Shown: positions 29,506 to 43,548 of the stretch, piece after piece
How positions within the stretch are numbered: the stretch's first letter is position 1
Layout of the letters: every line of letters starts with the position of its first letter
Assembly (NCBI GenBank): GCA_012295275.1
Contig: CM022668.1
Coordinates: forward strand, 9,466,041 to 9,530,040
DNA: 64,000 bases
Direction: 5' to 3'
DNA from: Chrysomallon squamiferum
Taxonomy: Eukaryota > Mollusca > Gastropoda > Neomphalida > Peltospiridae
Notes under the pieces: model-generated
Told to the model about the DNA's origin: nothing
Database searches by the model: none
Seen by the model: the letters and a program-made list of their open reading frames with translations, nothing else
Program-made: the position numbers and the translations under genes

Positions 29506-31248
29506 TAATAAAATATTAATAATAATTAAATAATAATAAATAATAATGATAATGAAAATAATAAACAATAAAATAATAAAATATAAAATAATAGTAATAA
29601 TAATATTATTATTATTAATATATATGAATTTTTTTTTACAACAAAAAATTATTAAGAATTTGTGACATTAAGAAACATAATACAATAATGGAATATAACA
29701 AACCATAAAAAAAAAAAAGATGCAGGATGTAAAGTTAAATAATAATAAGAAAAAGAAGACGAAGAAGAAAACTAAATACATATGTAAATATTAAATTTAA
29801 AATAAAAAATTTAAAATAAAAAATTTAAAATAAATAAATTTAAAATAAATAAAGAATAAGTTTAAAATAAATATAGAATAACAAATTTAAAATAAATATA
29901 GAATAACAAATTTAAAATAAAAAAGTTTAAAAAAAAAAATTTAAAAAAAAAATTTAAAATAAATTTAAAATTGTAATTATAATGTAAATAATTTTTACCT
30001 TATTATGTCACCGTGTACATCATGTCTTGTGTCTGTGAGTTTGTCTGAGAACTTTCAAGCTATCACACACACACACACACACACACACACTGTATATATA
30101 AAATAGAGTGTGTTATTCTTTCTCTCACTGCTTTATTTAACCTTTTCCTTATCTCAACCAGTGCTCCACAACTGATTAATAAAAAAGCAGTTACATGTTA
30201 TGTGCTGTTTATAAGTAGGTGCCTGCCTGTACAAATATCTTGCTGTGTACTGAAAACAGTATCCCATGGTCTAGTAATGGGTTTCTTCTTTAATATCTTT
30301 ATTACATAAAAGTATATTTACAAGTGAATAATGGATGTTATTCGATGATTAAATTCTTCCATTACATACTGAATGGATGAGGAAAATTTTCTGTTAAACT
30401 AGTAAATTCTTCCATTTAGTTGAGCTAAATAACTCCCTCTTAAATGTAAATCCCCTCAGTCTTTTAGGAATTTGTAACCTGAAATAAATACTTAAAATTA
30501 TGGCCTCAAATAATGAGAAATGTTTTTCTATTAAATGAGTAAATTATTACATCATGTTGAGTCAAATATCCCTTCAATGAGTAAGTTTTCATCAAAACGT
30601 GTGTAAATTATTCCCTAACATAAATAAGTACTGATTCCCCCGTCAGTTATTCCCCATTAAATTATTCCCAACATAAACAAGTACTGATTCCCCTGTCAGT
30701 TATTCCCCATTAAATTATTCCCAACATAAACAAATACTGAATGACCCTTCATTATTCCTGTACAAAGACAAAACACCCAATCATTTATTAATAAGAGAAC
30801 AAAAGAAAATAAATAAACAAATCTAATGTTATTTCTGTATGAATTTTTAATTAAATTTTAACAGGTACATGAATATTTCACTACAAACAGCAGCAGGGGG
30901 AAAAAAAAAAAAAAAAAAAAAATTAAGAATCAAAATAACAGAAATAAAAGAGAAATTTGACTATACTGGGTTTAAACAGGTGGAGGTACATAATGTATGT
31001 CATGTTATATAAATGTCATATATATTCACATATAAAAATGTTTATTAGAAAACACAGAACATACATTTAAAGCACTTCTAGTTTCATAGACAAGCTTTGC
31101 ACTAGTTGCAAAAATAGTTGTACCCAAATACATTTTTTTGTCTTTTAATTAGCCAAAATAAATTCTCTGTATGAAAATTTAAGAATTTTGTGCTTTCTTT
31201 CTTTAATATCAAATTTCTGTTAGTCTAATAAAAAAATATATAAAAATA

Positions 31249-31302
<54 letters not shown>

Positions 31303-32983
31303 AAATAAAATAAAAAAATAAATAAAAAAAATAAAATTAAAAATAAATTTTTGTTACTGTTCCATTGCAAATGCATACAAAAAGAAAATAATAATCAAAA
31401 TTTCTTCCCAGACTTACTGAGATGGCCAAACAAAGATAATTTAGTAGATTTGATAAAAATTTAGAAAAATAAAATAAATATAAACTGTGTGTGTGTGTGT
31501 ATATATTTATTCTTTTTATCTGTGCATATTTGTAAATTTAAAACTATGTTAATATCTGTATATAAGAAAACAAAAATAACAATTGTGGATGAGACAAAAA
31601 TTGAGATTCTGTGTATAAAATGCAAAAATAATAATGTACTATTTGTGAATACAATGATTGAAAAAAAAAATAACCTCATTATTTTTTTAATTATAATTCG
31701 ATTAGTATCTCTGAATATTAAATAATAATAATAATTAGTAGTAGTAATAATAATAATAATAATGAATATTATAATGATAATAATAATAATAATAATGACA
31801 ATGACAATAATAATAATAATAATATTAATAATACAATAATAATAATAATAATACAATATAGTAATAATAAAAAAAACATCCAATTTCAAAAATAATAATA
31901 GCAACAAGACAAAATTAAAATTATGATAAACAACAGTGTCATTTACAATTATTTTCTTTATCTGTTTTAAATTTAGTGTTTCTGAGTAATAGTTTTAATT
32001 ATTAGTGATCTGTATTACTGTATACATTTTGATATATCAAGAATCAACCTGAGCACACAAGAAACACATTTTTAAAAATAAAACATATACTGATATTAAA
32101 ACATAAAACAGAAGTCATGATTTATGTATTAAGGTTTTGGAAACAAAAGAAACAAAGTTTTAAAGAATGTTTTCCCATCCATGAAAAAAAAAAAAAAAAA
32201 AAAAAAGTGTGTGAAAATAAAAAAGGCTAAACATAGCAGTTGAATATATTTTTATATACATTTAACAGTTTTTTGAACTGTTGAATAATAATTTCAGTAA
32301 TGTAGCTACAGATATAATATACTTAGAGACAAATATATATTCCAGGTCTTGAGTTACTGGATTTGTGATATGTGAATTACCGCTCATTATCAACTGTATT
32401 TCGTAAGCCTGCAGAAACACTAGATATGTTCAATTTTAAAAATCTTTAAACTAATTGAAAAAAAAAAAAAAAAAAAAAAAATTAAAAAATGGCTATACAA
32501 AGTTAATTGTTTATTTGAAAACTAGCTACTTCTACACAAACTACTATTTAACTGTCTAAAACTGAGTGAGTATTAGTAAACTGTCAGCAAACAGATAAAA
32601 TACTTCTTTGTCCAAACACTACATTAATAAAATGAAAAACTTGCAAACTTCAATCCATGTTTCAACATAGGCTAGCACTGAAAAGGGGCACCTAACAATT
32701 CAGTCTATAGTGGATTTTTATACAGGACGTATTTAATTTGCCAGTCACTGTAAGCACTATTTTATTGTATACGTAATTGTCAAACAATTATAATATTTTG
32801 ATTACATCAAAATAAACCCTGTCATTTTTCAAATTTTGTTTAAAGATATTCTTGTTTTTTGGTAATAATAGTATTTATACTTTATTCAGTACACGTATAT
32901 GTATTTGTGTGTGAATTTTATGTGTGAATGTTTATATGTATGTATATATAAATGTTATATATGTATATATATGTGTATGTATG

Positions 32984-33017
<34 letters not shown>

Positions 33018-33400
33018 TGTCTATGTATGAGTATATATGTCTATGTAGATATGTTTGTCAGTATGTTCATAAAAGATAACTCAATAACTGAACATCATTT
33101 CTAAAACTAACAAATTACAAATTCCTTTATGTTTTAATAAAAACTATAATATAATTAATATTTTTCCATTATCATTATTAGCATGTTTACTTATTTAGCA
33201 TCAGTGACATTTATTTAAAAATAAACAAAATAAGACAGTTGATTAGGACAAAGATGAACAAATGCAGTGAGTTACTTGATAAATCAAAACATCACAGTAG
33301 GTTTAACATGGGCACATACAACTTGGTTGTAAGGAAAAGGTAATAAAATGCATTATCACAAATGGAAAAACAGGAAGTTTACAAAATACTCACACAAATA
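28860..33400. other. Very AT-rich low-complexity DNA
   Basis: Dominated by AAAT, AAT and TTAAAATAAA simple repeats: (AAT)n 29452-29502, (TTTAAAATAAA)n 29790-29965, (CA)n 30064-30090, poly(A) 30901-30921 and 31254-31300, and (TATG)n near 32980-33020. It includes a duplicated CCCCATTAAATTATTCCC phrase near 30650 and 30705. Part of 33.4-34.1 kb may be GPD2 3' UTR, but no clear poly(A) signal decides this. Confidence 0.5.
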
Positions 33401-33551
33401 GCAAAACAAATATAACAAAATGTTTACAAAAGTAATGAATGGAAAAAAAAATGTAATAATAGTATTTACTAAAATAATAATAATATTAATAATAATTAAT
33501 AATAATAATAATAATAAAATAAAAATAATAATACCAATAGTAGTGGTATTA

Positions 33552-33553
33552 TT

Positions 33554-33630
<77 letters not shown>

Positions 33631-33657
33631 TAAATAAAAAAATAAAATAAATAAATG
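33552..33657. repeat. (AAT)n and (AAAT)n microsatellite
   Basis: About 22 AAT units, poly(A), then AAAT units. Confidence 0.9.
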
Positions 33658-34141
33658 ATAAAAATGATTTAAAAAATCCAAAGCAAATAATGAGTATCGG
33701 AAGACAATTACAAAATAACAGAAACAACAACAACAAACAGAAATACCCAACAAAATACTAAATAATACAAAAAACACAAATAAAAATGAAGACAGATAAA
33801 CAAAAAGGTTAGAAAAAAAAATACAAATGTAAAAAAAAAACAGCAACCCTCTGCACACATCACCAGAGACAGGTTCTAACAATTCAGAACTCACCAAAGC
33901 AAAATACACCGTACACTATTAATTTGTGAGTTTGTTTTCTTTTCTCTTTTTTATCTTCTTGTTCTTTTCACTGTTTTTGTGATGTTATTCATTTGCCACA
34001 AAACCCATTATTAAGTCAGTAAAATGCCTCAAATCTATGACAAGCATTAAATGCAGTGCTTTCTAGAAATGCAAAAGAAAATGTGAGATTTTTGTTTTAC
34101 GAAACCAGAAAAAAAAAAGATGAGAAAGCTGTTGAAAAGTT

Positions 34142-37100
34142 TCACACACCACCACCGCTACGCTCGACCGAGATTCGTTCTGCACGGGCGCTCAGCTGTG
34201 CAGCCATAGCTAGCCTGGAGTTCGAGACAACCCCACTCTTCAAAGCACTCATTAACTGTGAAAATAAATCAACGTTTTAATTAGTAAACAAACATTACAA
34301 CACACGTAAACGTTTTAATTAGTAAACAAACATTACAACACACGTAAATGTTTTAATTAGTAAACAAACATTACAACACACGTAAACGTTTTAATTAGTA
34401 AACAAACATTACAACACACGTAAATGTTTTAATTAGTAAACAAACATTACAACACACGTAAACGTTTTAATTAGTAAACAAACATTACAACGCACGTAAA
34501 CATTTTATTAGTAAACAAACATTACAACAGAGGTAAACGTTTTAATTAGTAAACAAACATTACAACACACGTAAACATTTTAATTAGTAAACAAACATTA
34601 CAACACACGTAAACATTTTAATTAGTAAACAAACATTACAACACACGTAAACATTTTAATTAGTAAACAAACATTACAACACACATGAAAAGTGGTGAGA
34701 ATATTTATATAAGCATCAATTAACTGTAAAAATAAATAAACATTTTAATTATTAAACAAAAATTACAACACATGTAAAAACGTAGTGAGAATATTTATAT
34801 AAGCACTAATTAAATGTGAAAATAAATTAACATTTTAATTATTAAACAAAAATTACAACACACATTGAGAAGCATATTTATATAAGCAGTAATCAACTCA
34901 TTAACTGCACATATGTAAAAAGTAATAAATTTTTATAAGATAATAATTAAAAATAAATTTGTTTTAATTAAAACAAAAAACACATTAAAAAGATACTTTT
35001 AAAAGCACTAATTAAATAAAAAAAAAAATAAACATTTTAATTATAAAACAAAAATTAATAAAGTATTGAAAAACTAAATAAAAAAAATAAATAAACATTT
35101 TTATTAAAACAAAAATTACAACACACTTAAAAAGCAGGGAGTATATTTATATAAGCACTAATTAAATATAAAAATAAATTAATATTTTAATTATTTAAAC
35201 AAAAATTACAACAAACAAAAAGGTACTGTATATTAACTTATATAAGCAATAATAAAATTTTGATAAAATAAATAAAATTATATTTATTAAACAAAAATTA
35301 ATAAATAAATAAAAATATATTAATTATACAAAAATTACAAGATTAAAAAGCAGGTATAAAAAATTTATTTCTAAATAATTATTAATAAAGTGCACTTATG
35401 TAATAAGTATAAATATTTTTAATACTGATATGTGATCATACAGTAAATACAAGTGTAGGTTAGGTAATCTAATTGTAATAAAGCCAGAAATGTCTACAGA
35501 AAAGCTGTGATTTAACTGAAAATACAGTAAAGTTTTTTTTATTACCTGTAGGAATTCTCCAAGGTCAACTTGAGCATTTTTGTTGAGATCTACTTCACTG
35601 AGTATTTCATGTAGCTGATCCTCTGAAACTCTCTCTCCAATTTTCTAAACATAACGATACTAACATTTTCACTAACAGTTTATTAATATTACTCTTGTTA
35701 CTGGTAGTTTCTAGTTATTATCGTTGTTGTTAATTCTCTTTTTTTTCTAAACATAACTGTACTAATATTTTCACTAACAGTTTATTATTACTATTACTCT
35801 TGTTAGTGGTAGTTTCTAGTTATTTTACTAATAATTTATTATTACTATTACTGATAATTTCTAGTTCTTATCATTGTTGTTAACTCTCCTGTTTTCTAAA
35901 CATAACAATACAAGCATTTTCACTAACAGTTTATTAATATTACTCTTGTTAGTGGCAATTTCTAGTTATTATTATTGTTGTTGTTAATTATTCTTTTTCT
36001 AAACTTAAAAATTACTATTTTCTTTAATATTTTATTATTATTACTGTTGTTGTTACTGTTAACTGTTTTTCTAAATGTTTCTCTTATTGATGATGACAGA
36101 ACTCCATTCTCTGTTGATTTTGTAAATCAATAAATATATATACACACATTTATATATTTATATAGATATCTGAAAAATGTATGTCTATGGCAAAATTACA
36201 AAAACTATTAATAATCTCATCTTTAACTATTTTGTTCAATCATTGACTATGATCTAATCTTATTGTCTGTACTGAAATCATGTACAGGTAGGTTTTTTAA
36301 AACTATATTATTATGTGGACGACAAGAAATTCACAATATTATATAATGGTAACCATGACAACATTAAAATAAAGTCTTAACGATATCACTTTGATGTATA
36401 TCTTCTTAGATCACAGACAGAAATGTAACTTTATTGTCAGTGTTGACATCATCTATAGATTTTGTTTTTTTAAATTATATCATATGTTGACGATAAAATA
36501 TTTGCAATATTAAATGTTAGCATCCAACAACATCATAATAAAGTTGTTAACAATATCACCTTGTAGTGTTTTCTAAGATCGCTTACAGAGACGTAACTTT
36601 ATTTTCAGTGTATATATTTATTTTTTTATTAACAGTATGCTAACGACAAAATAACTACAATTATATGCTGGTTTCCAATGACAACAAAACAATATTAATC
36701 TTATTAATAAGCTAACCTTGAAGTATTTTCGCAGGTCATTGACTGTGATGTAACCTTTGTTGTCCATGTCGAGGGACTTGAATCTCTTCGCGTACATGTT
36801 GATTTCGTCCTTCGTGAAGTTGATCGGACTTTCTCGCTCTTGAGCCTTTTTGATGTCAAGACCCATTTCCCGTCTGAGAAACCTCTGAGCTTTCTCCATT
36901 TCTTCCTGATATTCAGAAAATAGTTCTCTGATTAAAAGAATTTATTTTGTTCTTTTTATTTCTGTGATATAAATGATTATGAAATATTTCTCTGGTTAAA
37001 AAATTTATTTTGTTCTTTTTATTTCTGTGATATAAATAATTATGAAATATTTCTCTGATTAAAAGAATTTATTTTGTTCTTTTTATTTCTGTGATATAAA

Positions 37101-39257
37101 TAATTATGAAATATTTCTCTGATTAAAAAAATTTATTTTGTTCTTTTTATTTCTGTGATATAAATAATTATGAAATATTTCTCTGATTAAAAAATTTATT
37201 TTGTTCTTTTTATTTCTGTGATATAAATAATTATGAAATATTTCTCTGATTAAAAAAATTACTTTGTTCCTTTTATTATTGTGATATAAATAATTATGAA
37301 GTATTTCTCTGATTAAAAAAATTGTTTTGTTCTTTGTATTTCTGTAATATAAATAATTATGAAATATTTCTCTGATTAAAACAGTTATTTTGTTCTTTTT
37401 ATTTCTGTAATTCAAATAATGTAAAATAGTTTCCAATTAAAAGATTAATTTGTATATGTACTTTTTATTTCTGTAATATAAATAAAACATTTCTATAATT
37501 AAAAGATTAATTTCTATACATTGTGTTTATTCTGTGATATATAAAAGATAATTTTTTACTTATATTTATAGTAAAAAAAAAACATTTATGAATTGGTATC
37601 CTTAAAATTTTGCTTAGTAAAATAATGGGTTTTGTTGTTTTTATTTTTAATTATTAACAATTCCTTTTTATCATCTGTTAACTTGCAGTGGCCTTGAATG
37701 TTCTTAATATTCTTATAAACATTTATTTATTTATTTTGACTTAATAAAGTCTGTACATGTGGAAAAACAGAAACACAGACAGACAAACAGATGGTAGACA
37801 TGATGATAAAACATCATTTCAGACTGCAAGAAACAATATTATCAACATATAAAAACAATACGATTTAATACAATAAACTAATATAGTGTAACGTAACATA
37901 TAACACATTTCAGAGAAAATTAACCTTCATGTATGTGCTGTATACAATCATTATTGCTAACATACACTAAAAATGTTAATTAATTTTGTTGTCTGACCTT
38001 CTGTTGAGCTTTGCTCCAGTGCAGTTCTTCGCCCATGATTTCCACGATTCGTGGCAGTGCTTCCTCTGCGGCGTGGATGTTGAGAAAAGCAAGTCGTACA
38101 CGTCGCGCTATGACGTCAATGACGCTGCAGGCGTATTCCCTCACAGCATAGATAACCTGAGACAAAATAAAAAAATGTTTTTGTTTCTGTGTATGTGCAT
38201 TTGAGTATGTGGATGAATATATATATGTGTGTCTGTGTGTGTGTCTTTGTGTGTTGCTGTGTATGCAGATGTGTGTGGATAGATGGATAAATGGATGCAT
38301 GAATGAATGGATGTGTGTGTATGTGTGTGTGTGTGTGTTTTGTTTCTCTTTGCATACATAGGTATGAAAGTGTCTATGCATTCACATATACGTGTGTAAA
38401 CATACACACACGAGTAGATATTGGAATATAAAGTACTGCTTAATGTAATTTAATTAAACATTTTAAAAATTGTATCATTTCCAATACTTTACGCCAATTA
38501 CTTTCCAATTAAAAATTAAATTAAATACTGTTGGTCCATGCATGTTTTATTATTATTTAGTTTCAGTGTAACTGTGTTCATTTGCTCACTCATTCACATT
38601 TTCTCATTTATATTTTGCTCATTCCCATAGGCTTAATATCAAATGTTACCCACATAAGCTTAAACTCACCTCAACTCAAAAGTTACTCACACGGTTGGGC
38701 TCACTCAAATAAGCTTAAACTGACCTCAGCTCAAAGGTTACTCACTAGGCTGGGCTCACTGACGTAAGCTTAAACTCACCTCAACTCAAAGGTTACTCAC
38801 TAGATTGGGCTCACTGACTGACATAAGCTTAAACTCACCTCATCTCAAAGGTTACTCACTAGGTTGGGCTCACTCACTGACATAAGCTTAAACTCACCTC
38901 AACTCAAAGGCTACTCACTAGGCTGGGCTCACTCAAATAAACTTAAACTCACCTCAACTCAAAGGTTACTCACTAGGTTGGGCTCACTCAAATAAACTTA
39001 AACTCACCTCAACTCAAAGGTTACTCACTAGGCTGGGCTCACACCTACTCACCTCGGCTTCTATGTAAGGATATTCTTCTGTGAGTCTCTTGCCTACAAC
39101 CGGCCAACGTTTTCCTGTCAGGTTAGCGAGCTTCGCCACTTTGATTGCCTTGTCACCATACGTGTTAGCCAGGTGTTTAGCTACCTGTCAGTGATAGTAA
39201 TAATAGTGGTAATAATAGCAATAGTAATAATAATAATAATAATAAAAATAGCAATAG

Positions 39258-39288
<31 letters not shown>

Positions 39289-39295
39289 AATAATG

Positions 39296-39348
<53 letters not shown>

Positions 39349-42300
39349 TATGATAATAATAATAATAATAATAGTGATGATAATTACAAAAATAATAATA
39401 ATAATAATAATGACGATGATAATAAAATGATAATAATAATAATGATGATGATAATAATGATCATACTGATAATAATTATGAAGATGATAATAATCATACT
39501 GATAATGATCATGAAGATGATAATAATGATAATAATAATCATACTGATAATGATTATGAAGATGATAATAATACTAATAATGATGATGATGATAATGATG
39601 ATACTAATGAAGATGTTGATGATAATAATGACAATGATGATGATAATCATGATAATAATCATGCTGATAATCATAATAATGATAACAACAACAATAATAG
39701 TAATAATAATAATACTAGTAATGTATTGCTTTGTCACCAAACATGTTAGATGTTTAGCAACCTATCATAAATAATAATAATAATAATAATAACAATAATA
39801 ACAACAATGATAACAATAATGATAATGATCCTAACGACAGTGATGATAATAATGGTAACAATAATCATACTAATATTTAATAATAATAATAATAATAACA
39901 ACAGTAATGAAAATAATAACAACAATAACAAAAAGGAGGTTGTAATGTCTAAATAAACGACGACAACACCCACCTCGTTCTCTACACCGAAGTCCTGCAC
40001 CAGTCTGATGTACATCGTTGGTGACCACCCATAGGCTCCGTCTAGTAACAGTCCCTTTGTCTGACTGTCCTTGTGTTTGGGGTTCAAGTCACACGTCTCG
40101 ATGGCCTTGTCAATTGTCTCTTCGGCCATGTGTCTGTACGTTGTCCACTTTCCACCTAGCACAAGTTTTAACTTTATTTTAAACATGTTTTAACACTTTA
40201 TTTTATACAAGTTTTAACACCTTATTTTACTCAAGTTTTAACACTTTATTTTATAGAAGTTTTAACATGTTACTTTACAGAAGTTTTAACACATTATTTT
40301 ACTTGATTTTACAGAAGTTTTAACACATTATTTTACAGATGTTTAAACGTTATTTTATAGAAATTTTAACACATTATTTTATAGAAGTTTTAACACATTA
40401 TTTTATAGAATTCTTAACAAATTATTTTATAGACATTCAAAAATGTTATATTTAGTATAAATTAAAAGATGTTATGCTAATAAAAATTTAAAGATGCTAT
40501 ATTAGCAGAAAAAAAAAAAACAAAATCACTTCAGTGGTATTTTCGAGGCATCATGACCAAAGAATTTTTTAAAGAAATAAAAAGATCATATTAATAAAAA
40601 ATTAAAGACACTACATGAGTATGAGGAAACTCAGCCTATTTAACTGTCCCCTTCCAGCTCAGCTTAAAAATACTTAATTTGTGTAATTTTGTGTTTAAAT
40701 AGAATTTTACAGATATTGCATCAGCATAAAAACTAATCAAGAATAGTCCTAATGTTAACCAAAAATTTAACATATATCAATGGTTAAAAGATTATCAGTT
40801 ATATACCATCCATGGCATTCCAGTGTTAAAACTATTAACATTTATCAGTGGTTTAAAGATTTATACCAGCCATGGCATTCCAATGTTAAAACTATTAACA
40901 TTTATCAATGGTTTAAAGATTTATACCAGCCATGTCATTCCAGTGTTAAAACTATTAACATTTATCAATGGTTTAAAGATTTATATCAACCATGGCATTC
41001 CAGTGTTAAAACTATTAACATTTATCAATGGTTTAAAGATTTATACCAGCCATGGCATTCCAGTGTTAAAACTATTAACATTTATCAGTGGTTTAAAGAT
41101 TTATACCAGCCATGTCATGCCAGTGTTAAAGACACTGATGTGTGTGGGTGGATATAAGATGACAACGTACCAGCTATAGTGATCAGTTTTTCTTCGGAGA
41201 CCTCGATGATGTGGTTCCGGGCCACGGACTGAGTGTCTGCTTTGTTTGGATCTGCTACAAGAGGCCGCAGTCCACTCCACGCTGACAGAACATCACCGCG
41301 ACGCACTGAAAACATAGACATACAGTCATACACCAGTAATATAGTGATATATCTGTAATATAGTCATACACCAGTAATACAGTGATATTTCTGTTATACA
41401 GTCATACACCAGTAATACAGTGATATATCTGTTATACAGTCATACACCAGTAATATAGTGATATTTCTGTTATACAGTCATACACCAGTAATATAGTGAT
41501 ATATCTGTTATACAGTCATACACCAGTAATACTGTAACATGTCTGTTATACAGTCATACACCAGTAATACTGTAACATGTCTGTTATACAGTCATACACC
41601 AGTAATATAGTGATATATCTGTTATACAGTCATACACCAGTAATATAGTGATATATACAGTCATACACCAGTAATATAACATGTCATATACACTCATACA
41701 CCAGTAATACAGTGATATATCTGTTATACAGTCATACACCAGTAATACAGTGATATATCTGTTATACAGTCATACACTAGTAATATATCTGTTATACAGT
41801 CATACACCAGTAATATAGTGATATATCAGTAATACAGTCATACACCAGTAATATATCTCTTATACAGTCATACACCAGTAATATAGTGATATATCTGTTA
41901 TACAGTCATACACCAGTAATATAGTGATATATCTGTTATACAGTCATACACCAGTAATATAGTGATATATCTGTTATACAGTCATACACCAGTAATACTG
42001 TAACATGTCTGTTATACAGTCATACACCAGTAATACTGTAATATATCTGTTATACAGTCATACACCAGTAATACTGTGATATATCTGTTATACAGTCATA
42101 CACCACTAATACAGTGATATATCTGTTATACAGTCATACACCAGTAATACTGTGATATATGTTATACAGTCATACACCAGTAATACTGTGATATATCTGT
42201 TATACAGTCATACACCAGTAATACTGTAACATGTCTGTTATACATTGATGGATCAGTAATATAGCGATATGTTATACAATCATACACCAGTAATACGGTG

Positions 42301-43517
42301 ATATATCTGTTATACAATCACACACCAGTAATACTTAACATATCAGTAATACAGTGATATATCTGTTATACAGTCATACACCAGTAATACTGTAACATGT
42401 CTGTTATACAGTGATAGATCAGTAATACAGTCATATATCTGTTATACAGTCATACACCAGTAATATAGTGATATATCAGTAATACAGTGATATATCTGTA
42501 ATACAGTGATATATCTGTTATACAGTCATACACCAGTAATACTGTGATATAGCTGTAATATAGTAACATATCAGTAATAGTCATACACCAGTAATATAGT
42601 GATATATCAGTAATATAGTAACATATCTGTTATACAGTGATAGATCAGTAATACAGTACTAGATGAATAATATAGTAATATATCTGTAATATAGTAACAT
42701 AGTAATATATCTGTAATATAGTAATACATCTGTAATATATGATATAGTAATATATCTGTAATATATCTTAATATAGTAACATACCTGTAACATAGTAATA
42801 TATCTATAATATAGTAATGAATCTGTAATATAGTAAATAATCTATAATATAGTAATATATCTGTAACATAGTAATGTATCTGTAATATAATAATAGACCA
42901 ATAATATTCTAATGTTTAGTAACATGTAAGTAACACAAAAGAATATCAATAATTTGCTAATACACAGTAATGCATCATCATTATACTAATGTGTGTTTGT
43001 ATGTGTATATAATCTGTATATCTGTATATATCTATATCTATATACAAATATCTATCTATATCTACATCTTTATATATTTATTAATGTTTGTACACCAATT
43101 AATACAGTTTGTTTGGAACTGTTAAATAATTTATGGACTGGGTGATGGGACAGTACCTTCCACATCAGCGCTGAGATAATTCCTCACTTCATTCAGAATA
43201 AACTGAATTTCTTGTTCCGTTGGTTGTGGGTAGTCAGTCACATCACATGGGCTGTCTGTTGTCCCTGCAATTACATATAAATATAAACAGACAGACGTAC
43301 AGACAGACAGATAGGCAGATAGGTAGGTTGATAGGTAGGTTGATAGATAGATAGATAGGTAGGTAGACAGGTAGGTACGTAGGTAGGTAGGTTAGGCAGA
43401 TAGATAAACATATAAATAGATATACAGATAGAAAAAACAAATTACATTAATAAAGGAAAGAATGCATAAATAAGCAAGGACACACATTAAAGAACATCAC
43501 TCTCACAGGCATCCGAA

Positions 43518-43548
<31 letters not shown>

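Noticed and set aside
37104-37436. Minus-strand open frame with a repeated [12 protein letters not shown]-like word
   Set aside because: Translation of the 64-bp AT-rich minisatellite in GPD2 intron 13.
39173-39774. Long poly-isoleucine/methionine frames on both strands
   Set aside because: They are readings of the AAT/GAT trinucleotide tract and carry no coding signal. The same holds for similar frames at 20.6-20.9, 22.6-22.8, 31.5-31.9, 33.4-33.7 and 62.1-62.4 kb.
40780-41157. Plus-strand open frames encoding six repeats of a 20-residue word
   Set aside because: The 60-bp unit is a multiple of three, so frames stay open by arithmetic. It lies in a GPD2 intron, antisense, with no domain.
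41312-42900. Regular short repeats that might suggest a CRISPR array
   Set aside because: Units are head-to-tail with no unique spacers, and sit in a eukaryotic intron.
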